Assembly: GCA_034423775.1 (NCBI GenBank)
Contig: CP139918.1
Coordinates: 2,728,001-2,792,000 of the forward strand
Source of the DNA: Alphaproteobacteria bacterium US3C007
GTDB lineage: Bacteria; Pseudomonadota; Alphaproteobacteria; Rhodobacterales; Rhodobacteraceae
Direction: 5' to 3'
Length of the DNA stretch: 64,000 nucleotides
Notes under the pieces: model-generated
What the model was told of the DNA's origin: nothing
Seen by the model: only the letters and a program-made list of their open reading frames with translations
The model's database searches: none
Translations under genes and position numbers: made by a program
In this document: one piece after another, positions 17,174 through 27,062 of the stretch
Layout: the number at the start of each line of letters is the position of its first letter
How positions within the stretch are numbered: position 1 is the stretch's first letter

Positions 17174-17643
17174 AATAAGGCGCTGGCAAGACTGGCGATA
17201 CCTTCTTGGCGCCCGGTAAAGCCAAGCTTTTCGCTGGTTGTGGCTTTCACGCTGATCCGATCAGCCTTTATGCCCAGCAGATCAGCCAGGTGAGATTGCA
17301 TGCGCGCAGCATGCGGTCCAATTTTTGGCATTTCGCAAATGATCGTGCAGTCGATATTGCTGATGTAAAAGTCATGTTTTGCCACCAGAGCTGCAGCATG
17401 CTTCAAAAAAACTGCGCTGGCTGCGCCTTTCCATTGCGGGTCAGAGGGTGGAAAGTGGCGTCCAATATCCCCTAAGGCCAGCGCGCCATAAAGCGCGTCG
17501 GTGATGGCATGCATCGCGACATCGGCATCTGAATGGCCTTTAAGCTGCGCGTTATGGGGAATGGCAATGCCGCAAAGAATGACCTGATTGCCTGGTTCAA
17601 ACGCGTGTACATCATAGCCGTTGCCCAACCGGATGTCTTTCAT
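17161..17643 (-). CDS. ispF: 2-C-methyl-D-erythritol 2,4-cyclodiphosphate synthase
   Basis: The 160-residue protein begins with [12 protein letters not shown] (metal-binding Asp and His) and contains [26 protein letters not shown] and [15 protein letters not shown], the standard IspF motifs. It makes MEcPP in the non-mevalonate isoprenoid pathway. It starts in an ATGA overlap with the ispD stop. Many alphaproteobacteria fuse IspD and IspF into one protein; here they are two separate, overlapping genes. Confidence 0.96.
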   Translation of the reverse strand: MKDIRLGNGYDVHAFEPGNQVILCGIAIPHNAQLKGHSDADVAMHAITDALYGALALGDIGRHFPPSDPQWKGAASAVFLKHAAALVAKHDFYISNIDCTIICEMPKIGPHAARMQSHLADLLGIKADRISVKATTSEKLGFTGRQEGIASLASALLCKA

Positions 17644-18293
17644 CTTCGATCCTTCATTATTTTGCTGGCCCGCTCGAAATCTTCGGGGATTGTTATCTTT
17701 ATGTTTTCTTCATGCCCGGAAATGATTTTTACGCTCAACCCGGCCTGCATGGCGACTTCTACATCATCGGCGGCGGCTCCGCAGGCTTGCGCATGTGCTT
17801 GCAAGATGCTTTCAAAGTCAAACCCTTGGGGTGTTTGGGCGCGAAATAAATTCTCTCTTGCAACCGTTTCATCCACCAAGCCATCCTGCCCCCGCCAAAG
17901 CGCATCGGTGATCGGCAGAGCGGGCGCTGCGCCTGAATGTGTTTGCAGCGCCTCGATCACATCAGTGATACATTTTGCGCTGATCAAAGGGCGCGCCACA
18001 TCATGGATTAAAACCTGTTTTGGCGCAGCGGCGCGCAAAGCGCGCAAGCCATTGTAAACAGATTGATTGCGGGTTGCGCCGCCAAGCGCGGTTTTAATCG
18101 TCGGATCGGTGAGCCTATTTTGATCTTCGGGATGCAGCACCACGAGGATTGTATCGATATTGCGATGCTGTTTAAAGGCGTTCAGTGTATGGTCGATCAC
18201 CCGCTTTCCCGCGAGCATTTGCCATTGCTTTGGGTCATTGCCGCCTGCGCGGGTGCCACGCCCTGCGGCCACGATAAGAGCTGCTATCGACAT
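17640..18293 (-). CDS. ispD: 2-C-methyl-D-erythritol 4-phosphate cytidylyltransferase
   Basis: The 217-residue protein has the nucleotidyltransferase N-terminus [21 protein letters not shown], a [13 protein letters not shown] segment, IHDVARPLI and a C-terminal [11 protein letters not shown]. It joins CTP to methylerythritol phosphate in the MEP isoprenoid pathway. The start at 18293 (MSIAALIV) follows AGGATGG and is chosen over an upstream ATG at 18314. It is the first gene of the ispD-ispF-pgpA-pncC operon and is divergent from dusB. Confidence 0.95.
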   Translation of the reverse strand: MSIAALIVAAGRGTRAGGNDPKQWQMLAGKRVIDHTLNAFKQHRNIDTILVVLHPEDQNRLTDPTIKTALGGATRNQSVYNGLRALRAAAPKQVLIHDVARPLISAKCITDVIEALQTHSGAAPALPITDALWRGQDGLVDETVARENLFRAQTPQGFDFESILQAHAQACGAAADDVEVAMQAGLSVKIISGHEENIKITIPEDFERASKIMKDRR

Positions 18294-18449
18294 TTTTTTT
18301 CCATCCTGCACCATCGTGTTTACGGTTTTCTGATTTCACTGGCAATCAGAGATAGTTGATTAAATTTTAGGCATTTTTTTAAAATTGGTTATAAATTTGG
18401 CGTGTGGTGCTTGTTTCGCGCTGAGAGAGGCTCTACCCATGCCTCGAAC

Positions 18450-19439
18450 ATGATTGGAATGGCAATGATCGATCTGGGAGCAATGAAGATAGAGACACCT
18501 GTTTTTCTGGCGCCATTGGCCGGGATCACAGATCTGCCCTTTCGAAATCTAGTCACAGGGTTTGGGGCGGGTTTGGTTGTGAGTGAAATGATTGCCTCGC
18601 AGGATATGGTGATTGCCCGCGCGGGATCTCGTGAGAAAGCTGAATTGGGGCTGGGGTTCGAAAAAACAGCGGTTCAATTGGCGGGGCGCGAGGCGTTTTG
18701 GATGCGCGAGGCTGCGCGGATGGTTGAAGATCAGGGGGCGCGGATGATCGATATCAATATGGGTTGCCCTGCGAAAAAAGTGGTGTCCGGCTATTCTGGT
18801 TCGGCCTTATTGAAAGATCTAGATCACGCTTTGCGTTTGATCGAGGCGGTGGTTCAGGCGGTGAATCTTCCGGTCAGCTTAAAAACCCGCTTGGGTTGGG
18901 ACGATAATTTGTTGAATGCACCGGAATTGGCGCGTCGCGCCGAAGCTGCGGGGATTTCAATGATCACGATACACGGGCGCACGCGGTGTCAGTTTTACAA
19001 AGGGTCGGCGGACTGGTCGGCGATCGCAAAGGTGAAAGAGGCGGTTTCAATTCCGGTTATCGCCAATGGTGACATCACAGATTTAGAGGCTGGCCGCGCG
19101 GCTTTAAAGGCATCGGGGGCCGATGGTGTTATGGTTGGACGCGGCGCGCAAGGTCGGCCTTGGTTTTTATCGCAGCTTGCTGCCGGGCTCTATGGGAAAA
19201 AAAATGCCGTATCGCTCAAAACCAAAGATTTGATCGAATTGGTTCAGAAACATTATCAGGATATGCTTTCGTTTTACGGAGAGGCTTTGGGAATCCGCGT
19301 GGCGCGCAAACATTTGGGATGGTATATGGACGAGGCCAATGCGCCGGCTGCTCTGCGCCGTGAAATTTTAACATCACAGAACCCAAAGCATGTGCTTTGC
19401 AATTTGCCCGAAGCGCTGGCCCAGCGTGAGGGGGTATGA
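18450..19439 (+). CDS. dusB: tRNA-dihydrouridine synthase (DusB/NifR3)
   Basis: The protein is a TIM-barrel FMN enzyme with [12 protein letters not shown], the catalytic NMGCPAKKV cysteine loop, [22 protein letters not shown] and the phosphate-binding [18 protein letters not shown]. It reduces uridine to dihydrouridine in tRNA D-loops. In Rhodobacteraceae it classically precedes ntrB-ntrC (hence NifR3), as here, overlapping ntrB by ATGA. The start is uncertain: ATG codons at 18450, 18459 and 18468 are all possible, and no Shine-Dalgarno decides it. Confidence 0.93.
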   Translation: MIGMAMIDLGAMKIETPVFLAPLAGITDLPFRNLVTGFGAGLVVSEMIASQDMVIARAGSREKAELGLGFEKTAVQLAGREAFWMREAARMVEDQGARMIDINMGCPAKKVVSGYSGSALLKDLDHALRLIEAVVQAVNLPVSLKTRLGWDDNLLNAPELARRAEAAGISMITIHGRTRCQFYKGSADWSAIAKVKEAVSIPVIANGDITDLEAGRAALKASGADGVMVGRGAQGRPWFLSQLAAGLYGKKNAVSLKTKDLIELVQKHYQDMLSFYGEALGIRVARKHLGWYMDEANAPAALRREILTSQNPKHVLCNLPEALAQREGV

Positions 19440-20518
19440 GCGAGATGTCGATGGGAGCAATCTGGTCTTCTTTGCCAGTGCCGGTTTTGGTGATCGGTGA
19501 AAAGGATATTATAAGCGAGATTAACCCTGCTGCAGAGGGTTTTTTGAATATGTCTGAGCGGGCTTTGGTGGGGACCTCGCTGTGGCGCTGTATTTCGATA
19601 AACACGCAGGTTTCTGAAAGCTTTGAGCGCGCCCGAGAAAATTTAACGCCTTTATTTGTGAATGATGTTTCGGTTGAGATGGGCCCTAAATCGACGGTTT
19701 TGTGCAATTTGAAGTTCACGCCTTTGCTGGGCATGGCGGGTTTTATGCTGTTGCTGATCGAGCCGCGGAATTTGGCCGGCCGGTTGACGCAAACGCAAAG
19801 CGGTAAATCGGCGGCAAAATCTGCTATTGGAATGGCTGAAATGCTGGCGCATGAGATTAAAAACCCTTTGGCTGGTATCATGGGCGCGGCCCAATTGCTG
19901 TCGATGAGCTTGCCGCCGAAAGATTTAGAGTTGACCGATTTAGTGGTGGCTGAAACACGGCGTATTTTGAAGTTACTTGAGCAGGTTGAACAATTCGGAA
20001 ACCTGAAGCTCGTCCAGAAATCTGCAGTTAATATCCATGATATATTGGATCGGGTGCGCCGATCTTCGCAATTGGGGTTTGGCGCGCATATGACCTATAT
20101 TGAAGAATATGACCCGTCATTGCCAGCGGCCTATGGGGATGCCGATCAATTGCTGCAAGTGGTTTTGAATCTGGTAAAAAACGCCTCTGAAGCCGCCTCG
20201 CCATCGGGAGGGAAAATTCGCCTCAAAACCTATTACGAGCATTCTTTTCGGATGCGCCGTTCGGATGGCTCAGGGCAAAATCTACCGCTGCAAATTGAAA
20301 TCTGTGACGATGGGCCAGGCTTGCCCAACGATATCAGGTCGGATGTTTTTGATCCTTTTGTGTCGGGGCGCGAGAATGGCACAGGGCTTGGCTTGGCCTT
20401 GGCCAGCAAAATAATTTCAGATCATGATGGATGGTTATCGGTGGATTCTGTGCCGGGCAAAACGGTGTTTCGCATCTCTTTGCCCTTGGTGCCACGCGAA
20501 GAGAAAGTGAAAGGATAA
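19436..20518 (+). CDS. ntrB: Nitrogen regulation sensor histidine kinase NtrB
   Basis: The 360-residue soluble kinase has an N-terminal PAS-like domain ([18 protein letters not shown]), an H-box [19 protein letters not shown] near residue 138, an N-box [12 protein letters not shown] and G-boxes DDGPGLP and [12 protein letters not shown]. It phosphorylates or dephosphorylates NtrC according to the PII-sensed nitrogen state. It overlaps dusB by four bases and precedes ntrC by three bases, the standard order in the Rhodobacter group. No membrane span is present, as expected for NtrB. Confidence 0.94.
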   Translation: MSEMSMGAIWSSLPVPVLVIGEKDIISEINPAAEGFLNMSERALVGTSLWRCISINTQVSESFERARENLTPLFVNDVSVEMGPKSTVLCNLKFTPLLGMAGFMLLLIEPRNLAGRLTQTQSGKSAAKSAIGMAEMLAHEIKNPLAGIMGAAQLLSMSLPPKDLELTDLVVAETRRILKLLEQVEQFGNLKLVQKSAVNIHDILDRVRRSSQLGFGAHMTYIEEYDPSLPAAYGDADQLLQVVLNLVKNASEAASPSGGKIRLKTYYEHSFRMRRSDGSGQNLPLQIEICDDGPGLPNDIRSDVFDPFVSGRENGTGLGLALASKIISDHDGWLSVDSVPGKTVFRISLPLVPREEKVKG

Positions 20519-20521
20519 ATT

Positions 20522-21895
20522 ATGGACGGAACAGTACTGGTCGCAGATGATGACAGAACCATTCGCACCGTTCTCACCCAAGCGCTGACGCGGGCAGGCT
20601 GCCGTGTCCATGCGACGTCCAGCCTAACCACGCTGATGCGCTGGGTTGGTGAGGGCAAAGGGGATGCGGTGATAACCGATGTTATGATGCCCGATGGCAA
20701 TGGTCTTGAGATGCTGCCAAAGATTTCTTTAGATCGCCCCGAGCTGCCGGTGATCGTAATCTCAGCGCAAAACACCATTATGACGGCGATCCAAGCCGCA
20801 GAAGCAGAAGCTTTTGATTATCTTCCAAAACCGTTTGACCTGCCCGACTTGATGAAACGTTGTGCCCGCGCGCTTGAACAGAAACAGCCCGTGGCCTCCA
20901 AGCCGCAGCTCGAGGTCACGCCGGATGTGGAAGAGGATGGGTTGCCCCTCGTGGGCAAAACGCCGGCGATGCAAGGCCTTTACCGCTTAGTTGCACGGGT
21001 AATGAATTCTGATCTGCCGGTGCTTATCTCCGGTGAATCTGGAACCGGAAAAACGCTTATCGCAAAAGTTCTGCACGATTATTCAGATCGGAGAAATCTG
21101 CCTTTCGTGGTGGTGAATGAAACAGATTTGGTTGCTTTAGACGGGCCAGCGAAAATCCTTGCCCGGGCCAAGGGCGGCACAATTTTATTTGAGGAAATCA
21201 CCGATATAAATGAAGAAGGTCAGGGCCGGATTGTGAGAATGATTGACAATCCGGGCGAGTTTTCACCGCGGTTTATCGCCACCATGCAAGGGGAGGTGAG
21301 CGGTGAGGTTGGTCCAAAAATGGTGCGCAGCGATCTTTATTATCGCTTGGGGGGCGCCACGATCCATGCGCCTGCCTTGCGTGAGCGCGTGGATGACATC
21401 CAGCTTCTAAGCGCCTTTTTTCTGGCCCGCGCAGAACGCGATGGTGGCCTTCAACGCGTTGTTACCAAAGAAGCAGAACAATTGTTTCGAAATTATAGCT
21501 GGCCGGGAAATGTTCGACAGCTTGAGAATGTTGTAAAGCGGCTTTCGCTAACCGCGCGCGCTTCGGAAATCACGCTGACCGAGGTGGAACAAGTTTTGGG
21601 AAGCCAACCGGCCATGAACTCGGCGCTGCAAAAAGGCTCATCAGATCGGTTATCTGCGGATGTTGAGCGCCATCTCAGGCGGTATTTTGATTTGCATGGC
21701 AGCGTTTTACCGCCGCCGGGCCTGCATGCGCGCATTTTGAAAGAGCTTGAACATCCATTGATTTCCATTGCCTTAGAGGCGACAGGGGGCAACCAAGCCA
21801 AATGCGCTGATCTTTTGGGGATAAACCGCAACACTTTGCGCAAGAAGATCAATGAGCTTGACATTAAGGTCACACGTCGACGAAAACTGATGTAA
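20522..21895 (+). CDS. ntrC: Nitrogen response regulator NtrC lacking the sigma-54 contact loop
   Basis: The 457-residue regulator has a receiver domain with phospho-acceptor Asp in [12 protein letters not shown], an AAA+ domain with Walker [10 protein letters not shown] near residue 174, and a Fis-type C-terminal helix-turn-helix ([20 protein letters not shown]). The GAFTGA loop between Walker A and B is absent; the sequence runs from [14 protein letters not shown] directly to [11 protein letters not shown]. The Walker B acidic pair is Glu-Glu instead of Asp-Glu. Rhodobacter capsulatus NtrC is known to lack GAFTGA and to work with sigma-70 polymerase, so this protein should do likewise. It likely controls amt and glutamine synthetase genes. 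Confidence 0.94.
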   Translation: MDGTVLVADDDRTIRTVLTQALTRAGCRVHATSSLTTLMRWVGEGKGDAVITDVMMPDGNGLEMLPKISLDRPELPVIVISAQNTIMTAIQAAEAEAFDYLPKPFDLPDLMKRCARALEQKQPVASKPQLEVTPDVEEDGLPLVGKTPAMQGLYRLVARVMNSDLPVLISGESGTGKTLIAKVLHDYSDRRNLPFVVVNETDLVALDGPAKILARAKGGTILFEEITDINEEGQGRIVRMIDNPGEFSPRFIATMQGEVSGEVGPKMVRSDLYYRLGGATIHAPALRERVDDIQLLSAFFLARAERDGGLQRVVTKEAEQLFRNYSWPGNVRQLENVVKRLSLTARASEITLTEVEQVLGSQPAMNSALQKGSSDRLSADVERHLRRYFDLHGSVLPPPGLHARILKELEHPLISIALEATGGNQAKCADLLGINRNTLRKKINELDIKVTRRRKLM

Positions 21896-21961
21896 AGAAG
21901 TCACAGTGATCGGCTGATATGCGGCAGCGCAAAATGTTTAAACATCGGAATCGAGACTAGC

Positions 21962-24214
21962 ATGAGCGTGCGCGCGATGCGGCTTCGATGGGTTGATCTT
22001 GTCAGTCTTAGGCGTTGGCGTCGGCTGGTAAGTTTTATAAATCTGGCTCTTGTCTGTTTGGGGCCAGCGCTTGCCGCGTTAACCTATGTCACCTTAGGCC
22101 CTTTGGATGCTGGCTCGGGCTCAACGCTTTTGCGTTTGGTTTTATTTTCCGATTTTATATATGTGATGTTGATCGTTGCACTGGTGTTGCAGCGCGTTTT
22201 GCGCATCATTGCGCAAAGGCGGCAAAAATCCTCGGGCTCGCGCTTGCATTTGAGGCTGACAGGGGTGTTCAGCATTATGGCGCTTTTGCCGACGATTACG
22301 GTTGCAGCCTTCGCGCTTTTATCAATTAACATGGGATTCGAGGCGTGGTTTTCAGACCGTGTTCAGCGCGTCATCGGCGCATCATTATCGGCTGCAGATT
22401 CCTATCAGCAAGACCAAAGACGTGCGCTTGCAGAAGATGCAGACGCGCTTGCCGAAGCTTTGGAAAGTTACCGACGCGCCCGCGGTGTGGTTGACTTGCA
22501 AAACTTTCGAGTCTTTTTGAGCGATGAACAAGTTAAAATACAACGGGGTTTGCGAGAAGCCTTTGTGATCAATGGAATGGGTGATTTGATTCTGCGCGGA
22601 AACCGGTCTTATTTGTTTGATTATGAACCCCCGTCTGCCCAAGATTTTACAGCTGCCTTAACCGAGATTTTGCTGATTGAAGATCTTCCAAATAACGAAT
22701 TACGGGCTTTGATATACCTGTCAGGTTTTGCGGATTATTACCTGTTGGTATCGCGCGATATTGACGGAAATTTATACGGTTTGCTTGACGAAACCCGCGA
22801 AACCGCCAAGCTGTATCAGCAGTTGGAAAGCGAACGTGGCTACGAATTGTTTCAATTCGGTTTGATTTATTTGGCGTTTGCAGTGCTGTTAATCGTTTCA
22901 TCAATTCTATTGGCCCTGCTCTTTGCCGAGCGGCTGTCAAGGCCGATCGGCCGTCTTGCCGGGGCCGCTCAGGCGGTTGGTGAGGGTAATCTTGACACCC
23001 AAGTCATCGAGGAAGAGGGCGATGATGAGCTGTCATCGCTGTCGCGTTATTTCAACCAGATGACGCGGCAGTTGAAACAGCAACGCGACCGTTTGCTTGA
23101 GAATACGCAACAAATAGAACGACGCGGACGCGTGTTTGACAGCGTTTTATCTTCGGTTACATCGGGTGTGTTTGGGCTTGATCCCAAAGGAATGATCACA
23201 TTTGCAAACCCTTCTGCCGAAAGGCTTTTGGGGAAAAATAAAACCGATAACGCATCTCAGTTGAGCCTAGCAGTGCCAGAATTCGCGCCTTTGCTTGAGC
23301 GTCTGCAAAACAGCCGGTCAGATAATTTACAAGAAGAGGTTAAAATTCTTCGACTTGGGCGTTTGGAAAGCTTTTTGGTACGCCTTGCACCGCGCCGGCG
23401 CGAAGATGGACGGCTTGAAGGCTATGTGGTGGCCTTTGATGATGTAACAGATCTGGTGTCGGCCCAAAGATCTGCGGCATGGGGGGATGTGGCGCGGCGC
23501 ATTGCCCATGAAATCAAAAACCCTTTGACGCCCATTCAGCTCTCTGCAGAGCGCATTCAACGAAAATTTGCGCCACAACTCGGCGCTGAGAGTGGCCAAC
23601 TGGAGCAAATGACGGATGTGATTATCCGACAAACCAATGATTTACGGCGTATTGTGGATGAGTTTTCTAAATTTGCCAGAATGCCGGAATTGGTCAAGAA
23701 ATCTGAAAATTTAAATGAAGTTTTGGCTGCCGCCGTCACGTTGCAGGAATCTGGACAGCCGGGTGTAACGTTTGAATTAAAGATGCCCGATGAAGAAATT
23801 TGGGCAGAAATTGATGCAACGATGTTGTCGCAAGCGCTCACCAATGTACTCAAAAATGCTGGAGAAGCAATTGAGGCTGGCTGGCGGTCGGGCCTAGGCA
23901 CTGACAGGCAGGGTGAGATACGGGTTGAAATGCAAGCCGCGCAATCGGGCTTTACCATCGCAATCTCTGATAATGGGATCGGATTGCCTCAAGATCGGAG
24001 TAAACTGTTCGAGCCCTATGTGACAACGCGTGAAAACGGAACAGGTTTGGGGTTGGCAATCGTAAAGAAAATCATTCAAGAACATGGTGGAACTTTAAGT
24101 TTGTTGGATGCCGCGCCCTTTTCAAACGGCAGTCATCCAGGGGCAAAGGTTTTGATCGACTTAACCCATAGTGATCAAACGTTAATGGATTCAAAGCAAA
24201 AGGAACCAAATTAG
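21962..24214 (+). CDS. ntrY: Membrane sensor histidine kinase NtrY
   Basis: The 750-residue kinase has an N-terminal set of transmembrane helices (residues about 20-125), an extracytoplasmic loop, another helix near residue 300, a HAMP linker (ERLSRPIGRLAGAAQ), a PAS domain (VTSGVFGLDPKGMITFANPSAERLLG), the H-box [21 protein letters not shown] and the ATPase box GTGLGLAIVKKI. Together with NtrX, which starts two bases after its stop, it forms the second nitrogen/redox two-component system of alphaproteobacteria, linked in relatives to envelope, nitrogen and redox control. The ATG at 21962 is the only plausible start; several arginines precede the first helix. Confidence 0.93.
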   Translation: MSVRAMRLRWVDLVSLRRWRRLVSFINLALVCLGPALAALTYVTLGPLDAGSGSTLLRLVLFSDFIYVMLIVALVLQRVLRIIAQRRQKSSGSRLHLRLTGVFSIMALLPTITVAAFALLSINMGFEAWFSDRVQRVIGASLSAADSYQQDQRRALAEDADALAEALESYRRARGVVDLQNFRVFLSDEQVKIQRGLREAFVINGMGDLILRGNRSYLFDYEPPSAQDFTAALTEILLIEDLPNNELRALIYLSGFADYYLLVSRDIDGNLYGLLDETRETAKLYQQLESERGYELFQFGLIYLAFAVLLIVSSILLALLFAERLSRPIGRLAGAAQAVGEGNLDTQVIEEEGDDELSSLSRYFNQMTRQLKQQRDRLLENTQQIERRGRVFDSVLSSVTSGVFGLDPKGMITFANPSAERLLGKNKTDNASQLSLAVPEFAPLLERLQNSRSDNLQEEVKILRLGRLESFLVRLAPRRREDGRLEGYVVAFDDVTDLVSAQRSAAWGDVARRIAHEIKNPLTPIQLSAERIQRKFAPQLGAESGQLEQMTDVIIRQTNDLRRIVDEFSKFARMPELVKKSENLNEVLAAAVTLQESGQPGVTFELKMPDEEIWAEIDATMLSQALTNVLKNAGEAIEAGWRSGLGTDRQGEIRVEMQAAQSGFTIAISDNGIGLPQDRSKLFEPYVTTRENGTGLGLAIVKKIIQEHGGTLSLLDAAPFSNGSHPGAKVLIDLTHSDQTLMDSKQKEPN

Positions 24215-24215
24215 C

Positions 24216-25589
24216 ATGGGCGATATTTTAATCGTTGATGATGAGCGCGATATTCGCGAGCTGATTTCAGATATTTTACAAGATGAAGGATTTGAAACCC
24301 GCATCGCAGGAACAGCTGAAGAGTGTATGAAAGAAGTAGACGCCGCGCCGCCCGGCTTGTTGATCTTAGATCTCTGGTTGAAAGACCGTGATCTTGACGG
24401 GATTGATATCTTAAAAAAGGTGAAGAAGAATTATCCCCATGTGCCCGTTGTGATTATATCTGGGCATGGCAATATCGAAATCGCAGTCGCCGCGATCAAA
24501 CAGGGCGCGTATGATTTTATCGAGAAACCCTTCAATATTAACCAGCTTTTGGTTGTTATTCGGCGCGCGATGGAAGCATCCCAACTGCGGCGTGAAAATT
24601 TGGAATTGCGCTCTAAAGAGGAACCAGCCAGCGATATGATTGGACAAAGCTCAGGGTTCAAGACGCTTTTGTCAAACTTGGATAAGGTCACCAAATCAAA
24701 TGCGCGGGTGCTGTTAACGGGGGCTTCTGGCTCAGGCAAAGAGGTTGCGGCGCGCTATATCCATGCCCATTCTGATCGCGCGCATGGCCCCTTCATTATT
24801 GTGAATTCTGCGTCCATTGCGCCCGACCAGATGGAAAATCTACTGTTTGGAAGCGAATCCACGAAACCTCAAGAAGGCGAGGGTTTATTTGCTCAAGCAA
24901 ATGGCGGATCGATTTATTTTGATGAAATCGCAGACATGCATCTAGAGACGCAATCCAAAATTTTAAGGGTCTTGGTGGACCAACAATTTCAACGGCCAGG
25001 CTCGCATGATCTGGTTAAGCTAGAAATGCGCGTGATTTCTTCAACCAGCCGGGATTTGCCTGCTGCAATTGAACAAAAAAGGTTTCGCGAAGAGCTGTAT
25101 CATCGGTTGAATGTGGTACCTATCTCTGTGCCCGCGCTTAGCGAAAGGCGCGAAGACATTCCGCTTTTGGCAAAATTTTTTCTTGAGCAATTTCATCAAA
25201 TTCAAGCTTATCCGCAAAGAACATTAAGCGATCAGGCAGCCGCGATGTTACAAGCGATGGAGTGGCCTGGTAATATTCGTGAATTGAAAAACTTGCTCGA
25301 ACGCATTTTGATTTTAAGCGAGGGCCAAGGTGAAATCACTTCTGATGATTTGCCAACCGACACGGCGTCACAGGCGGCTGGGGCCAATGGGCCGGTCTTG
25401 CAGGGTTTGGCATCTTTGCCTTTGCGCGACGCGCGCGAGGCTTTTGAACGCGAATATTTGATGGTTCAAATCGAACGTTTTGGAGGCAATATCAGCAAGA
25501 CAGCCCAGTTTGTTGGGATGGAGCGAAGCGCGTTGCATCGCAAATTAAAGTCGCTCTCGATCGTCTCTGGCGTAAAACAGCTGGATTGA
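24216..25589 (+). CDS. ntrX: Response regulator NtrX lacking GAFTGA
   Basis: The 457-residue protein has a receiver domain (ILIVDDERDIRELIS; phospho-Asp in LLILDLWLKDRDLDG), an AAA+ domain with Walker A TGASGSGKE near residue 170 and Walker B GGSIYFDEIAD, and a Fis-type C-terminus (NISKTAQFVGMERSALHRKL). Between them LLFGSESTKPQEGEGLF replaces the usual FGHEKGAFTGA segment, so it should not drive sigma-54 polymerase. It is translated two bases after ntrY. As in other alphaproteobacteria it probably acts as an ordinary activator or repressor. Confidence 0.93.
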   Translation: MGDILIVDDERDIRELISDILQDEGFETRIAGTAEECMKEVDAAPPGLLILDLWLKDRDLDGIDILKKVKKNYPHVPVVIISGHGNIEIAVAAIKQGAYDFIEKPFNINQLLVVIRRAMEASQLRRENLELRSKEEPASDMIGQSSGFKTLLSNLDKVTKSNARVLLTGASGSGKEVAARYIHAHSDRAHGPFIIVNSASIAPDQMENLLFGSESTKPQEGEGLFAQANGGSIYFDEIADMHLETQSKILRVLVDQQFQRPGSHDLVKLEMRVISSTSRDLPAAIEQKRFREELYHRLNVVPISVPALSERREDIPLLAKFFLEQFHQIQAYPQRTLSDQAAAMLQAMEWPGNIRELKNLLERILILSEGQGEITSDDLPTDTASQAAGANGPVLQGLASLPLRDAREAFEREYLMVQIERFGGNISKTAQFVGMERSALHRKLKSLSIVSGVKQLD

Positions 25590-25682
25590 ACCGGTTAGGG
25601 GTTCGAGATATGGTGTAGATCGAAACCGTTTCGGTGGCGGGTTTGCGCACTCAAATACTGTTCCCAATAGAAGGGAAAAGAA

Positions 25683-27059
25683 ATGAAGATTATTATTTGT
25701 GGTGCTGGCCAAGTTGGCTGGCAAATCGCGCGACACTTATCGGGCGAGCGCAATGATGTAACGGTCGTTGACAGCAATCCTGATTTGGTCAGGCGCGCTA
25801 TGGATACGCTTGACGTGCAGGGCGTATCAGGCTTTGCCTCTTATCCCGATGTTTTGGAAAAAGCCGGTGCCAAAGATGCTGAAATGATCATTGCGGCGAC
25901 CCATTCGGATGAGGTGAACATGGTCACCTGTCAAGTGGCGCATTCGGTGTTTGATATTCCCCGAAAAATAGCCCGGTTGCGCAGCAAATCTTATTTAGAT
26001 GCCATTTATTCGGATCTTTATCGCCGTGATCATATGCCGATTGATGTGGTGATCAGCCCGGAACGCGAAGTTGCGGATGCGGCGCTGAAACGGCTTTCGG
26101 CCCTTGCTGCGTTTGATACCGAATTGTTTCTGGATGAGCAGGCTCAATTGCTGGGCCTGCGGCTTGACGAAAATTGTCCGGTGCTGAACACGCCCTTGCG
26201 GCAGCTTAATGATCTTTTTTCAACGCTCAGGGTGATCGTAATCGGGGTTCGCCGCCAAACCGCTTTATTCGCCCCCGAGGCGGGGGATCAATTATTCGCT
26301 GGTGATGAAATTTACGTGATGTGCCACGCTGAAGATACGGTGCGCACGATGGAAGTGTTTGGAAAATCGCAAGGCAAGCAAGATCGGGTTGTACTTGTAG
26401 GGGGCGGCAATGTCGGGCTGTCAATTGCCAAATCCTTAGAATCTCGGACCCAACGCGTGCGCAGCAAGATCATTGAAAAAGATAGAAATATCGCTGAACA
26501 TGCCGCCAATGAGCTTGAAAAAACCATTGTCTTGAATGGTGATGGGCTCAATTCCGCGTTGCTTGCAGAGGCCAATATTGGCAAAAGCGATGTCATCTTG
26601 GCGGTGACAGATGATGATAAAACCAATATGTTGGCGGCAGTTCGGGCAAAAATGTCGGGGTGCCCCCGATCGATTGTTTTAATCAATGACCCGTCCTTGG
26701 TACCGCTTATGGCGCCTTTGGGGATTGATGCGTTTATCAATCCGCGCGCAACCACCGTAAGTTCGATTTTGCGACATATCCGTCATGGGCGGGTGCGTGG
26801 TGTTTATTCAATTGGTGATGCAGAAGCTGAAATTATTGAAGCCAAGGTGTTGTCAACATCGCCGATTGCGGGGCAGAAGATTTCCGATATCGACTTTCCC
26901 GAAGGTGTTTTGGTTGGAGGGGTGCTAAAATCGGGCATAATGATGAAGCCCGTAGGGACAACCCGTATTGAAGAGGGTGATGTCATCGCTTTGTTTTCTT
27001 TGGCTAAGGATATCACCGAAGTGGAGCGTCTGTTGCAAGTTTCCATAGATTTTTTCTAA
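25683..27059 (+). CDS. trkA: Trk system potassium transporter regulatory subunit TrkA
   Basis: The 458-residue cytoplasmic protein contains two RCK/NAD-binding halves: MKIIICGAGQVGWQIARHL at the N-terminus and VVLVGGGNVGLSIAKSLE near residue 235, each followed by a TrkA-C domain (SPIAGQKISDIDFPEG near residue 395). It gates the TrkH channel in response to NAD(H) or nucleotides. The start has AGAAGGGAAAAGAAATG upstream. trkH begins three bases after its stop. Linkage to ntrX, hfq and hflX is a common alphaproteobacterial order. Confidence 0.95.
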   Translation: MKIIICGAGQVGWQIARHLSGERNDVTVVDSNPDLVRRAMDTLDVQGVSGFASYPDVLEKAGAKDAEMIIAATHSDEVNMVTCQVAHSVFDIPRKIARLRSKSYLDAIYSDLYRRDHMPIDVVISPEREVADAALKRLSALAAFDTELFLDEQAQLLGLRLDENCPVLNTPLRQLNDLFSTLRVIVIGVRRQTALFAPEAGDQLFAGDEIYVMCHAEDTVRTMEVFGKSQGKQDRVVLVGGGNVGLSIAKSLESRTQRVRSKIIEKDRNIAEHAANELEKTIVLNGDGLNSALLAEANIGKSDVILAVTDDDKTNMLAAVRAKMSGCPRSIVLINDPSLVPLMAPLGIDAFINPRATTVSSILRHIRHGRVRGVYSIGDAEAEIIEAKVLSTSPIAGQKISDIDFPEGVLVGGVLKSGIMMKPVGTTRIEEGDVIALFSLAKDITEVERLLQVSIDFF

Positions 27060-27062
27060 CCT

